A stretch of DNA of 59,834 nucleotides from an uncultured Eubacterium sp. (GTDB lineage: Bacteria > Bacillota > Clostridia > Lachnospirales > Lachnospiraceae), in contig CAKRGF010000014.1 in assembly GCA_934322085.1 (NCBI GenBank), positions 1-59,834 of the forward strand. The letters run 5' to 3'. The position numbers and the translations under genes are program-made. The notes under the pieces are model-generated. The model had not been told where the DNA came from. It did no database searches and saw only the letters and a program-made list of their open reading frames with translations. This document shows, piece by piece, positions 8,286 through 19,900 of the stretch (its first letter is position 1; every line of letters begins with the position of its first letter).

Positions 8286-9110
8286 TTAAATATTCACACT
8301 TACTTTCCCTGCCTTTTTAATGAGGGACTTGTTTAATTTAACCTTTATCACCGGACGCATACCATATGGATAATTAGCATCCAAGCCAAGCTGTGAAATA
8401 TATCCATCACTCATAACACCGCCTGTACCCTCCATACAATTATTATATGTCCAATAATCCACTGCATTTTTTATGCTTTCCTTAGATACCTTTTCTCCTT
8501 CAAAAATGGACTCTGTTTTTTGTCTCCTTTTTTGTGCATACTTAGTCATATAAGCTTTTCTGCTCTTTTTCTCCTTCAAACCATATGATTTTTTAAAATC
8601 AGAAAAACCTAATAATGAAACATTGTCGGATACATATTTAGGCGTTTCCTTTGCCTCCGCCATCGAAATATTTACTTTTCGTTTTTTTATTTGTTTTTGT
8701 TCCGCACTTTTAAATGCTTTTTTATAAAAAGAATTATTCAACCATTTTCTCAACAACCCCTGTTTCCAATGATTGGATTGCTCCTGATATTTGTCTATAG
8801 AAAGAGAATAACCTTTCCAATAATCCTCATCTCCACACTGGGCACCATAATCTAATATTTTGTCCGACACAAGCAAAGCTGTCTGATTTTTTACATTCAA
8901 TACACGCCATTTAATTTTCTGTTTCTTTTTTGCGCTGTTCTGATAGTAGTTACCAAAGTAAACGCAATCCCATGTGATTTTTTTATTCGTAACTTTAGGA
9001 TTGCTTACTTTTATGTTTTTTGCTTTACAGTAAACATCTCCATTTGACTGTGCAAAAAATAATGTTATCATTAAAATCACAATTACTATTTTTTTACTCT
9101 TTCCTCTCAT
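8286..9110 (-). CDS. Exported DUF6273 protein without tail module
   Basis: 274 residues with a signal peptide (residues 1-29). A DUF6273 domain fills the remainder: ITWDCVYFGNYYQ, IKWRVLNVKNQTALLVSDKILD, then MRPVIKVKL near the end. It is a distant relative of the three tandem proteins at 328-6602. It has no Fn3-like C-terminus and lacks the WWLRSPG motif; the matching place reads YWTYNNCMEGTGG. It therefore appears not to carry the hypervariable loop. Confidence 0.75.
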   Translation of the reverse strand: MRGKSKKIVIVILMITLFFAQSNGDVYCKAKNIKVSNPKVTNKKITWDCVYFGNYYQNSAKKKQKIKWRVLNVKNQTALLVSDKILDYGAQCGDEDYWKGYSLSIDKYQEQSNHWKQGLLRKWLNNSFYKKAFKSAEQKQIKKRKVNISMAEAKETPKYVSDNVSLLGFSDFKKSYGLKEKKSRKAYMTKYAQKRRQKTESIFEGEKVSKESIKNAVDYWTYNNCMEGTGGVMSDGYISQLGLDANYPYGMRPVIKVKLNKSLIKKAGKVSVNI

Positions 9111-9133
9111 CTCTAATCATCCTTTCAAAAAAT

Positions 9134-11124
9134 TTAATATTTATATGATACTCTAAGTGATAGGGATGCCATGCTATCACTACCTTCCAACAAAACACTC
9201 TCTTCATATGGTTTTAATACTTTCCCACCAAAATAAGGAAATTTAATTGTATCCTGTAATCCATGACCTGACAAACGAACATAATATTCCCCTTTAGGCA
9301 GTATTTTTCTTTCCAGAAGTGGCACCCATGAAGACTTTCTCACTATTTTTGCATTTATCACCTTGCTTTCCAAAACAGTTTGTTTTTTATCAAGCAATGT
9401 TATTTCATATTCAGCATTTTGATTTGCTCCCTTTATGGGAACAGCATGTACCTTAATGCAGTTAAATTTACGCTGAGCATAAAATACATTGTTCAATATT
9501 CTTTTATTTTTAGCCACATCTTGTATATAGGGCATATTATTTTCTTCTTTATAAAACAATCTTTTCTCTCGTGATATCGTACTGTAGCGGAATAGAATTC
9601 CGCAAAGAATAAGAACTAGTGTCAACACCCCTATTCCTATCCGTTGTTTCAGTAGAATATACCCTTGTTTTTTCTTCAGAATATATTGATTCGCCAGCCA
9701 AATACGATAAAAACCAGACTCTGCCATAATAATTAGCATCCATGTGTAACATATTGTATGATTCTTATTTGTTTCCCACAAAAGTCCAAATACAATCATG
9801 GCAAGAAAGGCTGTCACTAGTATAAATCGAAAATCGGTATGTTTTTTCTTTCGTAGCTGCATTAACATAATAACAATTCCAAGCAAACAGACACATCTGT
9901 ATATTTGTGAATATATAACTGCCATACCTCTTTTGTTGCCGTAAATCCACTCATATCCCTCTGAATAATATCTGTCACTTGACTGTAATACCTGATAATC
10001 ATCTGTCCCCACAGCCCACTCTTTTCCCATTTTGCTTACATATAATTTGGCTATTCCGGTTACACCAAGTTTCTTAATACGCTTTTCTATTTCCTGCATA
10101 TTAAATTTGATTTTTTCGGTTTTTCCATCCTGTTTTCTTGTTAGTTTTACATCTTTTCCTGTTATTTCACCGGTTCCATTTAAACCAACCATAATCCAAT
10201 GCGTCACGGGAAACCCTTGCGTATTATTGGGGTTCTGCAAATGATGATCGATGATCTTACCTAATACCAACATCCAAAAACTTGTTATTATACATAACAA
10301 CAAAATTTTTTTCCATTTTTCTCTCAGCGTCTTTATTCTAAAAAAATAAAGTATAACTCCGATTGTACAAAACACGGTAGTCGGTCTTAAATAAGTACCA
10401 TATACACTCAGCACACAAAACAAAACTGCCCATATAAATTTACTTATACTTTTCTTCCCTTTGTCTATGCTGATTCCACAATACAAAATCCCCATTACAA
10501 ACGGCACACTAAATGTATTTGTATATACATAATGTAAAAAACATAATTAGTAGGGCATAAGGCAATTAACAATAAACCTACCGCAGCACGTCTGCTTCCC
10601 CACAATTTTCGCATGATGCAAAAGCTCAAATAGATCCCAACATCCAGCAAAATCATATTTACAAAAATAGCCATATTATAATAATCAACACCAATTATCT
10701 TAGCCATTTTGAATATGTAATACATAACGATTGTAAATAGATAGTTATTGGTATATGAAAAAAAATACTCCGTTGTATTATCTAACATTCCATTTTGTTT
10801 CTCCACCATTGCCATTGCTTCATCCATAGTAGTAAAACAATCTGTAATTGGATATATCTTCGCAATATGTATTACTAATAATTGCATTGCAATTATTCCC
10901 AAAAATATTAATAAAGCAATGCAATTGAAGTATTTTAACCTCTTCCATTTGCAATAAATCGCCATAAAAGCAAGAGTAAACAAAACTACTCCCGGCAATA
11001 CCCATACAAGAGGCAATTGCATAAAATGAGGCAGTACTTTTTCTGCTTGGGAAACAGTATTGAACGCAATTATTAGCAAAATCCCAGTAAAAAATATCGT
11101 TGGATATATAATCGTTTTTCCCAA
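9134..11124 (-). pseudogene. GT-C (GT39-like) membrane glycosyltransferase, frameshifted
   Basis: Two reading frames together encode one polytopic protein. The first (11124-10495) has about five membrane segments and the loop TDCFTTMDEAMAM, placed like the acidic first loop of GT-C enzymes. The second (10507-9134) has about six more segments and a beta-rich C-terminus. The frames meet in coding TATATACAAATACA. Removing one TA restores YVFYIMYTNTFSVPFVMG without a break. The intact protein would have about 660 residues and be expected to transfer sugars from a polyprenyl-phosphate donor at the outer face. The break at a short TA repeat suggests slippage; assembly error cannot be excluded. Confidence 0.7.
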
Positions 11125-11145
11125 TATCTTCTACATATTTTTTAC

Positions 11146-12162
11146 CTAGTTATAAAGTTTTGCGTTAGTAATCAGCATGTATCTATAATCCGCCCAAATA
11201 GATGCATTATCTGAAAATGCCACAATTTTCACATATTTAGCGTGATTAATTGCTATATCAAACGAAACTGGTTTTGTCTTGTAATTCATTTTCGGCGACT
11301 GATAAATCAAAACACCATCTGCAATAATCTGTACCCATGTGTTTTCGTCATCTTCATTTTCATCAGAACGAATAATCTCTCCAGACAACCTAGTGTATGT
11401 CCCGCCTAAATAATATTCAATGTATCTATCTCCTCCCTCTCGCGCAGCAACCCTAATAGGATTCGTAATCGAATTTCCCCAACGATCTTTCATTGTACCC
11501 TCATAGTTTTCTGCGCTCAATCTATCAAACGGCTTCAAACTCCACAAGTTCTGCCACAGTTTCACATATTGGTAAGCCAAATAAGTATTTCCCACGCCAT
11601 CTTTAACACAGACTGTATAATATCCTGGTGTTGTCACTCGGAACGATTTTTGACCATTTTTCATTGTTGTATAGTCAGCTTTCCGCTTGGATTGCAGCCA
11701 GCCTTTCTGATAACCGATATAGGAAATCCCGTTATTATCCCAGGCAGATACCGAAACCGTTCCCACCTTATTTGAAACAGTGTAACTTGTTTTTACTGAT
11801 GGTGCTGTTTTGTCAATGCACTGAATCTGAATATTGCGGACGGTACACTTTCCTGCTTTGTTTTTCAGGCGGACCGAATACCAGCCATTATACGGAGCAC
11901 TAAAAGATTTCTTCGCTGTAATAAATTTCGCATATTTCCAATATTTATTTGCAGCTTTTGTTACCTTTCCGGCACGGCAGCGAATTTCCTTAATTTTTGC
12001 TTTGTTTTTTACTTGAATAGAAACCCGCACACTTTTACGTGTAACTGCTGTTGTTGCCGATGTTAAAGAAAATTTCGTTGCCTTCTTTGCTGCTTTCGCA
12101 GGTGTTGCCAGTGTTGCCATGCCAAGCACAAACAATGCTGTTGATAAAACTAATTTTTTCAT
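11146..12162 (-). CDS. Exported protein with Ig-like segments and a C-terminal NPCBM domain
   Basis: 338 residues. A signal peptide (1-24, TPAKAA) is followed by two short beta-sandwich-like stretches of bacterial Ig or Y_Y_Y type (about 30-205; WYSVRLKNKAGK, YYTVCVKDGVGN). A C-terminal domain (about 215-338) matches the NPCBM pattern: YIEYYLGGTYTRLSGEI, then VQIIADGVLIYQS and AKYVKIVAFSD. NPCBM domains bind carbohydrate. The neighbouring GT-C gene and LRR surface genes suggest a role at a glycosylated cell surface (inference). The ATG follows TTGGAGGAATT. Confidence 0.75.
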   Translation of the reverse strand: MKKLVLSTALFVLGMATLATPAKAAKKATKFSLTSATTAVTRKSVRVSIQVKNKAKIKEIRCRAGKVTKAANKYWKYAKFITAKKSFSAPYNGWYSVRLKNKAGKCTVRNIQIQCIDKTAPSVKTSYTVSNKVGTVSVSAWDNNGISYIGYQKGWLQSKRKADYTTMKNGQKSFRVTTPGYYTVCVKDGVGNTYLAYQYVKLWQNLWSLKPFDRLSAENYEGTMKDRWGNSITNPIRVAAREGGDRYIEYYLGGTYTRLSGEIIRSDENEDDENTWVQIIADGVLIYQSPKMNYKTKPVSFDIAINHAKYVKIVAFSDNASIWADYRYMLITNAKLYN

Positions 12163-12220
12163 AATAATTCCTCCAATTTATAATTTGATTTACTCCCATC
12201 TACAACGCGATTGTTCATTA

Positions 12221-15200
12221 TCACTTCTTTACCTTAACTTTTTTTACTGAACTCCACTTTCCATACACTTTCTTTCCATCTGCAATTTTATAAGATCGAA
12301 TACGAATAAAATATGTCTTTTTCTTTTTCAACTTCTTTAATGTAACAAAGGTTGATTTAACCATTTTTTTCTTGGCCTTTTTAAACTTTTTATTTGTTGC
12401 ATACTGAATCTGATACCCCAAACTGTTTGACACCTTTTTCCAGGTAACTTTTACTTTGCACTTCTTTTGATTCTTTGCAACGACACCTTTAATCTTTGTC
12501 AAAGAAGCCATTTGACCACTATTCTTCCCATCATTGACCGTTTGTGACGATTGCGGAATATTCTCTTTTGTCGGCACTTGTGGCGTCACAATTGGTTTCG
12601 GCGTATTCGCCGGTTGATTGTCTGGATTCGGTTTCAAACTTGGCTGAGGACTAGGAGATGGAATTATCTGTGAACCACCACTCTCTCCTTTTGACACAAC
12701 TGTACATGTATCCTTTACATTCCCACATGAAACAGTAATAGTCGTTGTTCCTTTTCCTACGGCTGTCACTTTTCCTGTTTGATCTACGGAAGCAACCCCT
12801 TCATCATCCGATTTCCATATTATTACTCCATCTGCATCAGATGGATAATAACTTGCATTTAACTGGTAACTGTCACCAATAGCATTTAATTCTATGGATG
12901 TTTTGTTTAAATAAATGCTTTTTATCGGAATGTTGACAGTTACCTTACATGTCGCCGTTTTTTCACCTGCCTTTGCCGTGATAACAGCCTCGCCCGCCGA
13001 TATTGCTTCAATATTGCCCGTTTTATCCACTTTTGCAATCTTCTCATCCGAAGACGACCAAATAACTTCATCCGTAGAATCCATTGGGGTTAATCCAGCA
13101 GTTAATTGATATTTCTCATTTCGCCCTAATGTCAATTCTGTTTCAGTCAGCGTGATTTTCTCCGTTGCAATCTGCTGTGCAACAAAAGCAATATCATTTT
13201 CTTTTGCATACTGCTCTGCATAACTTCCTGCCACGCCTCTAATTAGTAAAATATCTAGATACGAAAAACTCAACGAACTAATTTTCTTTGTTTTACACGG
13301 AATGAAAATTTCCCGCAAATTAATACATTCTTTAAATGCATCTTCTTCAACTTCTTGTATTCCATTTGTCAAAATAATTTTTTTCAATTTCAAACATGCT
13401 TCAAATGCACCTTTAGGAATAACCTTTATTGTTTCACTCAATAATATTTCTTCCAAATTACTGCATCCACTAAAAACATAATTTCCTATGGTTTCAATTT
13501 GGTTTCCCATATCTACCATAATAAGTCCTTTACACCCACTAAATGCACTGTCACCAATCTTCCTTACATTACTATTCTTTAAATCTATTTTAGAAAATGC
13601 TACACAATCTTTATACGCAAACGCACCTATGGTTTCTATTTGTTCACCTGTCACAATATTTTCAAGTGAACTACACTCCATAAACATGCAATCAGGAATC
13701 TTCGTTAATGTTTTCGGAAACCTAACTTTTTTTAGTTTCGAACACCCTTTCAGGACACCATTTCCTAAAATACTAATCGTATCAGGAAAATTAAATTCCT
13801 CAATATTTACACACCCCTCAAAAGCATTAGCATCTATTTGTTTCACAGAATCTGGAATTTTAATATCTTTTAGTAATATACAATTTTTAAACGAACGACT
13901 CCCCACTGCAGTAACGGTTTGAGGAATTTCTATTTTTTCCAAACCATTACTGCCTTCAAAAAGCATATCCGGAATTTTGGTTATTCCTTTTTCAAATAAT
14001 ATATTCTTTAGAGCCGGGCAGTCGCTAAAAACATTTGCATAATATCCAACTTCATTTATTTTTTTATTTATTTCCACTGCTTCCAAATTTATACAACCGT
14101 TAAATGAATATGCTCCTAAATATACTAATTCTTTCGGTAACTTAACCTCTTTTAATGAAGTACATCCTTGAAAGCATCCTCCCACTGCACTTACTACATT
14201 TCCATAATCATCTCCTATTTTTCTTACCCCTCTTGGCAAACTAATTTCTTTTAAATTTTTGCACCCAGAAAAAGCACCGTTTCCTATTTCTGTTATTGTA
14301 TATGGTAATTCAATTTCTTTTAAACTAGTGCAATTATGAAACAATCCTTCCGCAATGTTTGTAATACCTTCATCAAAAGTAATATGCTCAAGAGAATCAC
14401 ATTCTGCAAAAAAATTTCCATAATATCCTGTCTTTGTAATATTTTTTGGAATACGAATATTATCAATGGTCGAACATCCAAAAAAAGTATACGCACCTAA
14501 AAATTGAAGATTCTTTGGGATATTTACTTCTTGTAATAATGTGCAATTTTGAAATACACCACCAGAACCGTATGCCACGGGACCATATTCATCTCCTAAT
14601 TTTTCAATAGAATTAGGCAATTCTACACTTATTAATGAACTGCAATTTTCAAAAGCACCCTCTTTAATTTCAAGAAGTTGTGGTGGAATAACAATTTCCG
14701 TAAGCCATTTACATCCTCTAAACAAACTCGACTCTATCACCGTATACTTCTCATTATTCGGCAAATACGCATATCCCAGACTGGTACATCTGTAAAACGC
14801 ACTTTCGCCAATTGATTCCACACTACCCGGTATGCTAACAGACAATAAACTCGTACAGCCTTCAAATGCACTATTTCCAATACTCTTCACGCTATCTGGA
14901 ATCAGCACATGTATCATTGTTTTATTATTCAAAAATGCCTCATCACCAATCGCTGTTACCGTATCCGGAATTTCTACAAATGGCTGCCATCCCGTGTATT
15001 TTACTAAAACACCATCTTTTATGATAAAATTTGCACTATCATCATAAAAGACATCATCGCCATCTCCGTAAATTGACGCATAATTATCAGCACGATAAAT
15101 TGTAATTCCTCCATTGGAAGAACCATATCCGTATGTTCCCTTTGCTAATTCCGAATAAGAACGTTCCCATTCATTAATGCCACATCCTCCCGGAGCACAT

Positions 15201-16861
15201 CCATTTACTGCCGCATTACAATCGTATACTGTAATTCCTTTTGAAGTCAGTCCGGTAAAAATCATGGTATGCTGACCAGAAGAAGCTGTTGTACTGGCCT
15301 GAATTACATCACCAATTTTAGCCTGCGCAAATAATTGCTGCACTTGTGCCGCTGTAAAGTTTCCTGTCAGTTGTCCTACCTTATTTACACCATTTTCGTC
15401 TCTATATTGATAACGAGCATTAGAATAATATCTAGCCGGCATTTCTTTTCCATAAAGGAAAAAGAACACCATACGTGCAAACCCAAAACACTGGGTTGCT
15501 CCACCCCAATCTCCTTTCCATGTTACTCCTTGATTTGGCGGATATTTCTGCTTTATTGCTGCTAACCGCGCCTTGATGCTCTCTGTGCTGTCATAATTTC
15601 CATCAATCATTGTCCCATTTGGTGTCTTACGTGTAATTGTATTGCCGGAAATCTTCAACAGACCAGCAGATACATCTGCTGATGCTTCCGAACGGCAACG
15701 GTCCATATAAGTAGCATAAGTAAAACCGGAAAGTGAGCCTGCCCAGCTTTTTAATGCCTGTTTTATTGATTTATCTGAACCATTTACACAACCTGCCACC
15801 TTATTCATAGTTGTTTTCATTGTTGTAATATAAAAACCATATGCCACTTTATACTGTTCTATTTTGTCCTCTGATGCTTTCCCGTTTTTAAACTCTTTCC
15901 GAAGTTTATTTACTTTATTTCTTACCAAATATGTATATGCCTGACACATTCCTGCTTGTATAATCTGATCTGCTGTAGGACAAAAGGATTTGTAAATTTT
16001 CCCTAATATATTTGCACAAACATTTTTTACAAACACCACCGGTGATGAACCATATTTTGCCACGGCACTTACCATTTTTTTTATGACTTCATCCTGTAGA
16101 TAATTTTTCTTCGCAAATGTCAGGAAATCTGATGTCCGATCTGACATAATTGATCGGATTGCACTGGCAAACTCTGAATCCATGGAACTAAAAGCATCAT
16201 CCAATTTATTCAATACTGCCAAATCTAAATCCTGCATTTCAATATATGCCGTAATTATTTTTAGTGCTTTCTGTGCATTGCCAGCATAACTCAATATTTT
16301 TGAAAATGTATCTGCATCTGTATACATATCCACAAGTTTATCTACTTGATTATCTGACAGGTTTAGTGATGAATTTTTCAATGACACTTTGTAATTGTAC
16401 AAATCAGTTGCATTTGCCACACTATAAGCATCGGAAACGGTGCTATATGCATTTCCAATTTGCGAAACTGTATTTGTAGCAGAAGTATCACTGGAAAGAT
16501 ACGCCTGAATTAATTGATAAACCACTTCCTTATTCAACTTGTCTTTGGTGCTCTGTCCAATTCCGGCTAAACTTGCCAATTCCGATATGATGATGTCTGC
16601 ACCATTTTGTAACGAATATAAAATAGAGGCACCCACCCCTTCTGCATCATTTATCGTTGCCATCCCTTTTTCAATGCGTTCTTCGCATCTAGCCATATAA
16701 TTATCATAGGCCTTGTTATCGAGATATTCCGGACATCTATAATAAATGTCCTCTTCACTAACAGAATATGCCGCTTTTACTTTTTCTGCCGGAACAAATT
16801 CAGCCAGTTGCAAACAGCACATAATTGCTGCCATCAATACGGCTAAGATTCTTTTTTTCAT
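12221..16861 (-). CDS. Giant surface protein: papain-like/CHAP-like domain, BspA leucine-rich repeats, Big_2 domains, lysine-rich tail
   Basis: 1546 residues. Signal peptide 1-31; an alpha-helical region at about 35-400. A papain-like or CHAP-like domain at about 430-610 has a candidate nucleophile in TQCFGFARM (Cys458) and a candidate His in SGQHTMIF (about 531). Treponema-pallidum/BspA-type LRR_5 repeats run from about 625 to 1195 (repeating FxxCxxLxxIxLPxxxxxIGxxAF). Two Big_2 Ig folds cover about 1200-1365, followed by a proline-rich linker (1375-1445). The Fn3-like lysine-rich module seen in the DUF6273 proteins ends the chain. LRR_5 proteins are typically adhesins. The peptidase-like domain may cut peptidoglycan or protein (inference). 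Confidence 0.8.
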   Translation of the reverse strand: MKKRILAVLMAAIMCCLQLAEFVPAEKVKAAYSVSEEDIYYRCPEYLDNKAYDNYMARCEERIEKGMATINDAEGVGASILYSLQNGADIIISELASLAGIGQSTKDKLNKEVVYQLIQAYLSSDTSATNTVSQIGNAYSTVSDAYSVANATDLYNYKVSLKNSSLNLSDNQVDKLVDMYTDADTFSKILSYAGNAQKALKIITAYIEMQDLDLAVLNKLDDAFSSMDSEFASAIRSIMSDRTSDFLTFAKKNYLQDEVIKKMVSAVAKYGSSPVVFVKNVCANILGKIYKSFCPTADQIIQAGMCQAYTYLVRNKVNKLRKEFKNGKASEDKIEQYKVAYGFYITTMKTTMNKVAGCVNGSDKSIKQALKSWAGSLSGFTYATYMDRCRSEASADVSAGLLKISGNTITRKTPNGTMIDGNYDSTESIKARLAAIKQKYPPNQGVTWKGDWGGATQCFGFARMVFFFLYGKEMPARYYSNARYQYRDENGVNKVGQLTGNFTAAQVQQLFAQAKIGDVIQASTTASSGQHTMIFTGLTSKGITVYDCNAAVNGCAPGGCGINEWERSYSELAKGTYGYGSSNGGITIYRADNYASIYGDGDDVFYDDSANFIIKDGVLVKYTGWQPFVEIPDTVTAIGDEAFLNNKTMIHVLIPDSVKSIGNSAFEGCTSLLSVSIPGSVESIGESAFYRCTSLGYAYLPNNEKYTVIESSLFRGCKWLTEIVIPPQLLEIKEGAFENCSSLISVELPNSIEKLGDEYGPVAYGSGGVFQNCTLLQEVNIPKNLQFLGAYTFFGCSTIDNIRIPKNITKTGYYGNFFAECDSLEHITFDEGITNIAEGLFHNCTSLKEIELPYTITEIGNGAFSGCKNLKEISLPRGVRKIGDDYGNVVSAVGGCFQGCTSLKEVKLPKELVYLGAYSFNGCINLEAVEINKKINEVGYYANVFSDCPALKNILFEKGITKIPDMLFEGSNGLEKIEIPQTVTAVGSRSFKNCILLKDIKIPDSVKQIDANAFEGCVNIEEFNFPDTISILGNGVLKGCSKLKKVRFPKTLTKIPDCMFMECSSLENIVTGEQIETIGAFAYKDCVAFSKIDLKNSNVRKIGDSAFSGCKGLIMVDMGNQIETIGNYVFSGCSNLEEILLSETIKVIPKGAFEACLKLKKIILTNGIQEVEEDAFKECINLREIFIPCKTKKISSLSFSYLDILLIRGVAGSYAEQYAKENDIAFVAQQIATEKITLTETELTLGRNEKYQLTAGLTPMDSTDEVIWSSSDEKIAKVDKTGNIEAISAGEAVITAKAGEKTATCKVTVNIPIKSIYLNKTSIELNAIGDSYQLNASYYPSDADGVIIWKSDDEGVASVDQTGKVTAVGKGTTTITVSCGNVKDTCTVVSKGESGGSQIIPSPSPQPSLKPNPDNQPANTPKPIVTPQVPTKENIPQSSQTVNDGKNSGQMASLTKIKGVVAKNQKKCKVKVTWKKVSNSLGYQIQYATNKKFKKAKKKMVKSTFVTLKKLKKKKTYFIRIRSYKIADGKKVYGKWSSVKKVKVKK

Positions 16862-16894
16862 AACAATTCCTCCTTCATTTACCTTTTTTTACCT

Positions 16895-16900
16895 ATTATA
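16895..16900 (-). promoter_or_regulatory. Candidate -10 box of the 1546-residue surface protein gene
   Basis: TATAAT on the minus strand, 34 bases ahead of the ATG at 16861. No convincing -35 box lies 16-18 bases upstream. Confidence 0.35.
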
Positions 16901-16954
16901 CAAAGTTGATTCCACGATTTTTTTCCATTTCTTTCCCATAGATACTTTTTCTGC

Positions 16955-16998
16955 AAAAAAATAGAAGTCCAAGATTTCTCTTAGACTTCTATTTTTTT
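16955..16998 (-). terminator. Strong terminator overlapping the end of the LRR protein gene
   Basis: Arms of 15 perfect pairs (16955-16969 and 16984-16998) enclose a 14-base loop that contains the stop codon (16981-16983). The A- and T-runs at the arm ends let it work on both strands. It ends the kinase/HTH/LRR transcription unit. Confidence 0.85.
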
Positions 16999-19900
16999 CG
17001 TAGCAGAAAATTTGCTATTATACTTTTTCTTTCCCTTTTTATAATAGGTTCGCACTTTAATCCGGAGAATTTTATTTTTTACCGTATACTGAATTTTAAA
17101 TTTACCTTTGTACTTTTTTATTCGATGGGAAAACAGCTTAATCTTTTTAAATCCCTTTCCTGTATTTAAATAAATATCAGCATAATCCCCCGTATATTTT
17201 CTTAGTTGAACCATAAAATACTTAATATCTCCCAGCCTTTTTTTGTGCACCTTTATGACCGGACGACTGCACTTAGGAACAGTTACCGAATAAATACCGC
17301 TCACACGATACCTTCCGCCTTTATAAATGCACTTTATTTTGTAATAATTTCGTTTGCCCCATACAGCTCTCTTATCCCTGCAGACCACAGATGTACCCTT
17401 TAACACCTTTATCACATGGAAACCAGTCTTTGCCCTTGTTGAAGAATACACCCAGAATGCTTGAATATTTTCCATGTGTTTCCATGACAAAATAATATCG
17501 TTATTTTTGTTTTGCTTTATCGTGATTTTACCAATTAACGGCAAGGGCATTGGTGAATTTGCAGGTGCTGCTGTTGGTTTCACAACCGGACTTGGTGATT
17601 CCGTCTGTACCGCATCTGTTGCTGACGCTGTTGCTCTAGGACTGGGACTTACAGCTGTCGTTGGTGTCGCCGTTGCAGTTGGCCGGCTTGTCGGTACATT
17701 GGTTGGATTTGGTGTTGGTGTTATACGCGGAACTGGTGTTACAATACCGTATTCATTACCTGTAAACCACGTAGCCGGAGCAGATATTAAATTTTTACAT
17801 CCATATACAGAACGAATCGAATTATTCTGGTCAGTAACAGCAACCGAATCAATCCCTACCCACCGAACAACTTCTACCTCACATTCACCAAACCAAAACA
17901 AACTAAGCTTTTGATCATCCGTAACTGCTTCCGGTATCTCAATTTCTTTTAAACGTGAAGTTTTCGAAAAAGCATACTTCCCAATTCCGGTTACATTGTT
18001 TAAATCCAAATAGGCAATCGACGAACACAAGAAACAACAACTTGTAATGCTCGTAATGCGATCATTTAAAATTACACTTTTCAAATCACAACCATAAAAA
18101 GCTGTTTCAGCAATTCCACCTACTATTGTCGGAATCTGATAAACATCATCGGAATTGTATCCACCATCATAGAAGCGAATCAATTCATCCTTTTCTGCTG
18201 TAAACAGACTGCCTTGTTCACTTACATAACCAGTGTTATCTTCATGAACATGAATTGCTGTCCTCGCAAAAAATGTATCTAAGGTTATTTTTTCTACATA
18301 CTTACCTATAAAAATATGAAATAATTCAGCTCTATCATAATTCTTAAATATATAACTATATACTGGTTTGACACCTGAAACCAAATAGGTTCTGCCTTCA
18401 CAAATTACATAATCCGGAATCCGTATACCAATCGAATCACTTGCGAGATTACCCGGAATAAAACTGCACACTGCTGTTTTTTCTACTCCATTTAATGTAT
18501 ATTTCATTCCCTCTTCATCCGTGTATTCAGAATCCAATTCTGCCACTTTATCCTGACTGCTATACCACGACCAGTCCGACAAACTCATTTTCTCTGGAAA
18601 ATTTACTGTATTATCTGCCAAATCAACAGTCTCTGCAGTACACATTTCAAAAGTTTTAGAAGGAATTTGCATTTTTGAACGATTATACATTATTATTTGC
18701 TTCAACTCATTATACTCTAAAGCATATTCTCTTATTTTTCTCACACTTTTTGGTATCGTATATTCTTGTATGGGCATGGACGCAGTACAATAGTAAATGG
18801 TACTCATATTCTTATCAAATAAAACACCATCTTTCACAGTAAAATACGGATTATCTTCTGGAACATATATCATATCAATGGGTCTCGGATCAATGCCATG
18901 TATTTCAAATTCTAAAACATCACGAACACTCTTTCCAAACTCAATACATGCAATTTTAGGACCATTAATTCCTCTCTCTTTAATTGTCGTAATGGTATCT
19001 GGCAAAATTAGGTAACACGGTATTTCCGTATCCAAAAAATCGAAATTCTCAATTGTATCAACTACATATTTTTCCCCATCCTTTACAATATATTCCGGTA
19101 CTGTGTAAAAACCTTTTTTAAATGGTCTGTTATAATCTACATAACTTACTGACGCAGTCTTCCCTCCTTCATTGATTGAATAGATTAAGCCACTTTCGTC
19201 TTTGAATTTATCATTGACTATACGCTCTTTGGGACATACATCAACTGGTTGATTTAACTTGGATTGTGAACTTTCTCCCGTACTCAGCACACAGTCTGTC
19301 CCATAACCACAAGTTTCGCAATACAAGCATTCAACATTCCAATCTTCACAAGAATATGCTGCTACTCTTTTCATATTATGATTGTTTTCCTCACTAAAAG
19401 ATACATTATCATCATCGTATGAAAATGCTGTCTGCCCCATCGTATGTATCGTAAGCTGCCCTGCCACACAAAAACTATCTGCCTCTACTTTTTTCACCTG
19501 TGACGGCAGAAACAAAATTCGAAGCGTCAAACAGTTTTTAACAAAACCAGAACCAACAGCCTGCAGATTTTCCGGCAATATCAATGTCCTCAATTGCCAG
19601 CAGTCTTGAAACAGAGAATTTGAAGAAAAACTACATGTTTTTTTTGTGCTTAATACTGCCTTGTTCATTCTCCGGCAGTCTGCGAAACTAAAATCACCCA
19701 TTTCATTTACATTTGGTAAATATGCAAATTGCAGTCGATGTGAATGCCGGAATGCCGACTCTTCTATTTTGGTGACATTTTTTGTATTGAGCCTTGTTAT
19801 TTCAGAACGAAAAAAACACCTTTCCGGAATCTTTTCTATTGTATCATTTAATACAACTTCCTTCACACAAGCCTGTAAAAAAGCACCCTCGCATAAAGTT

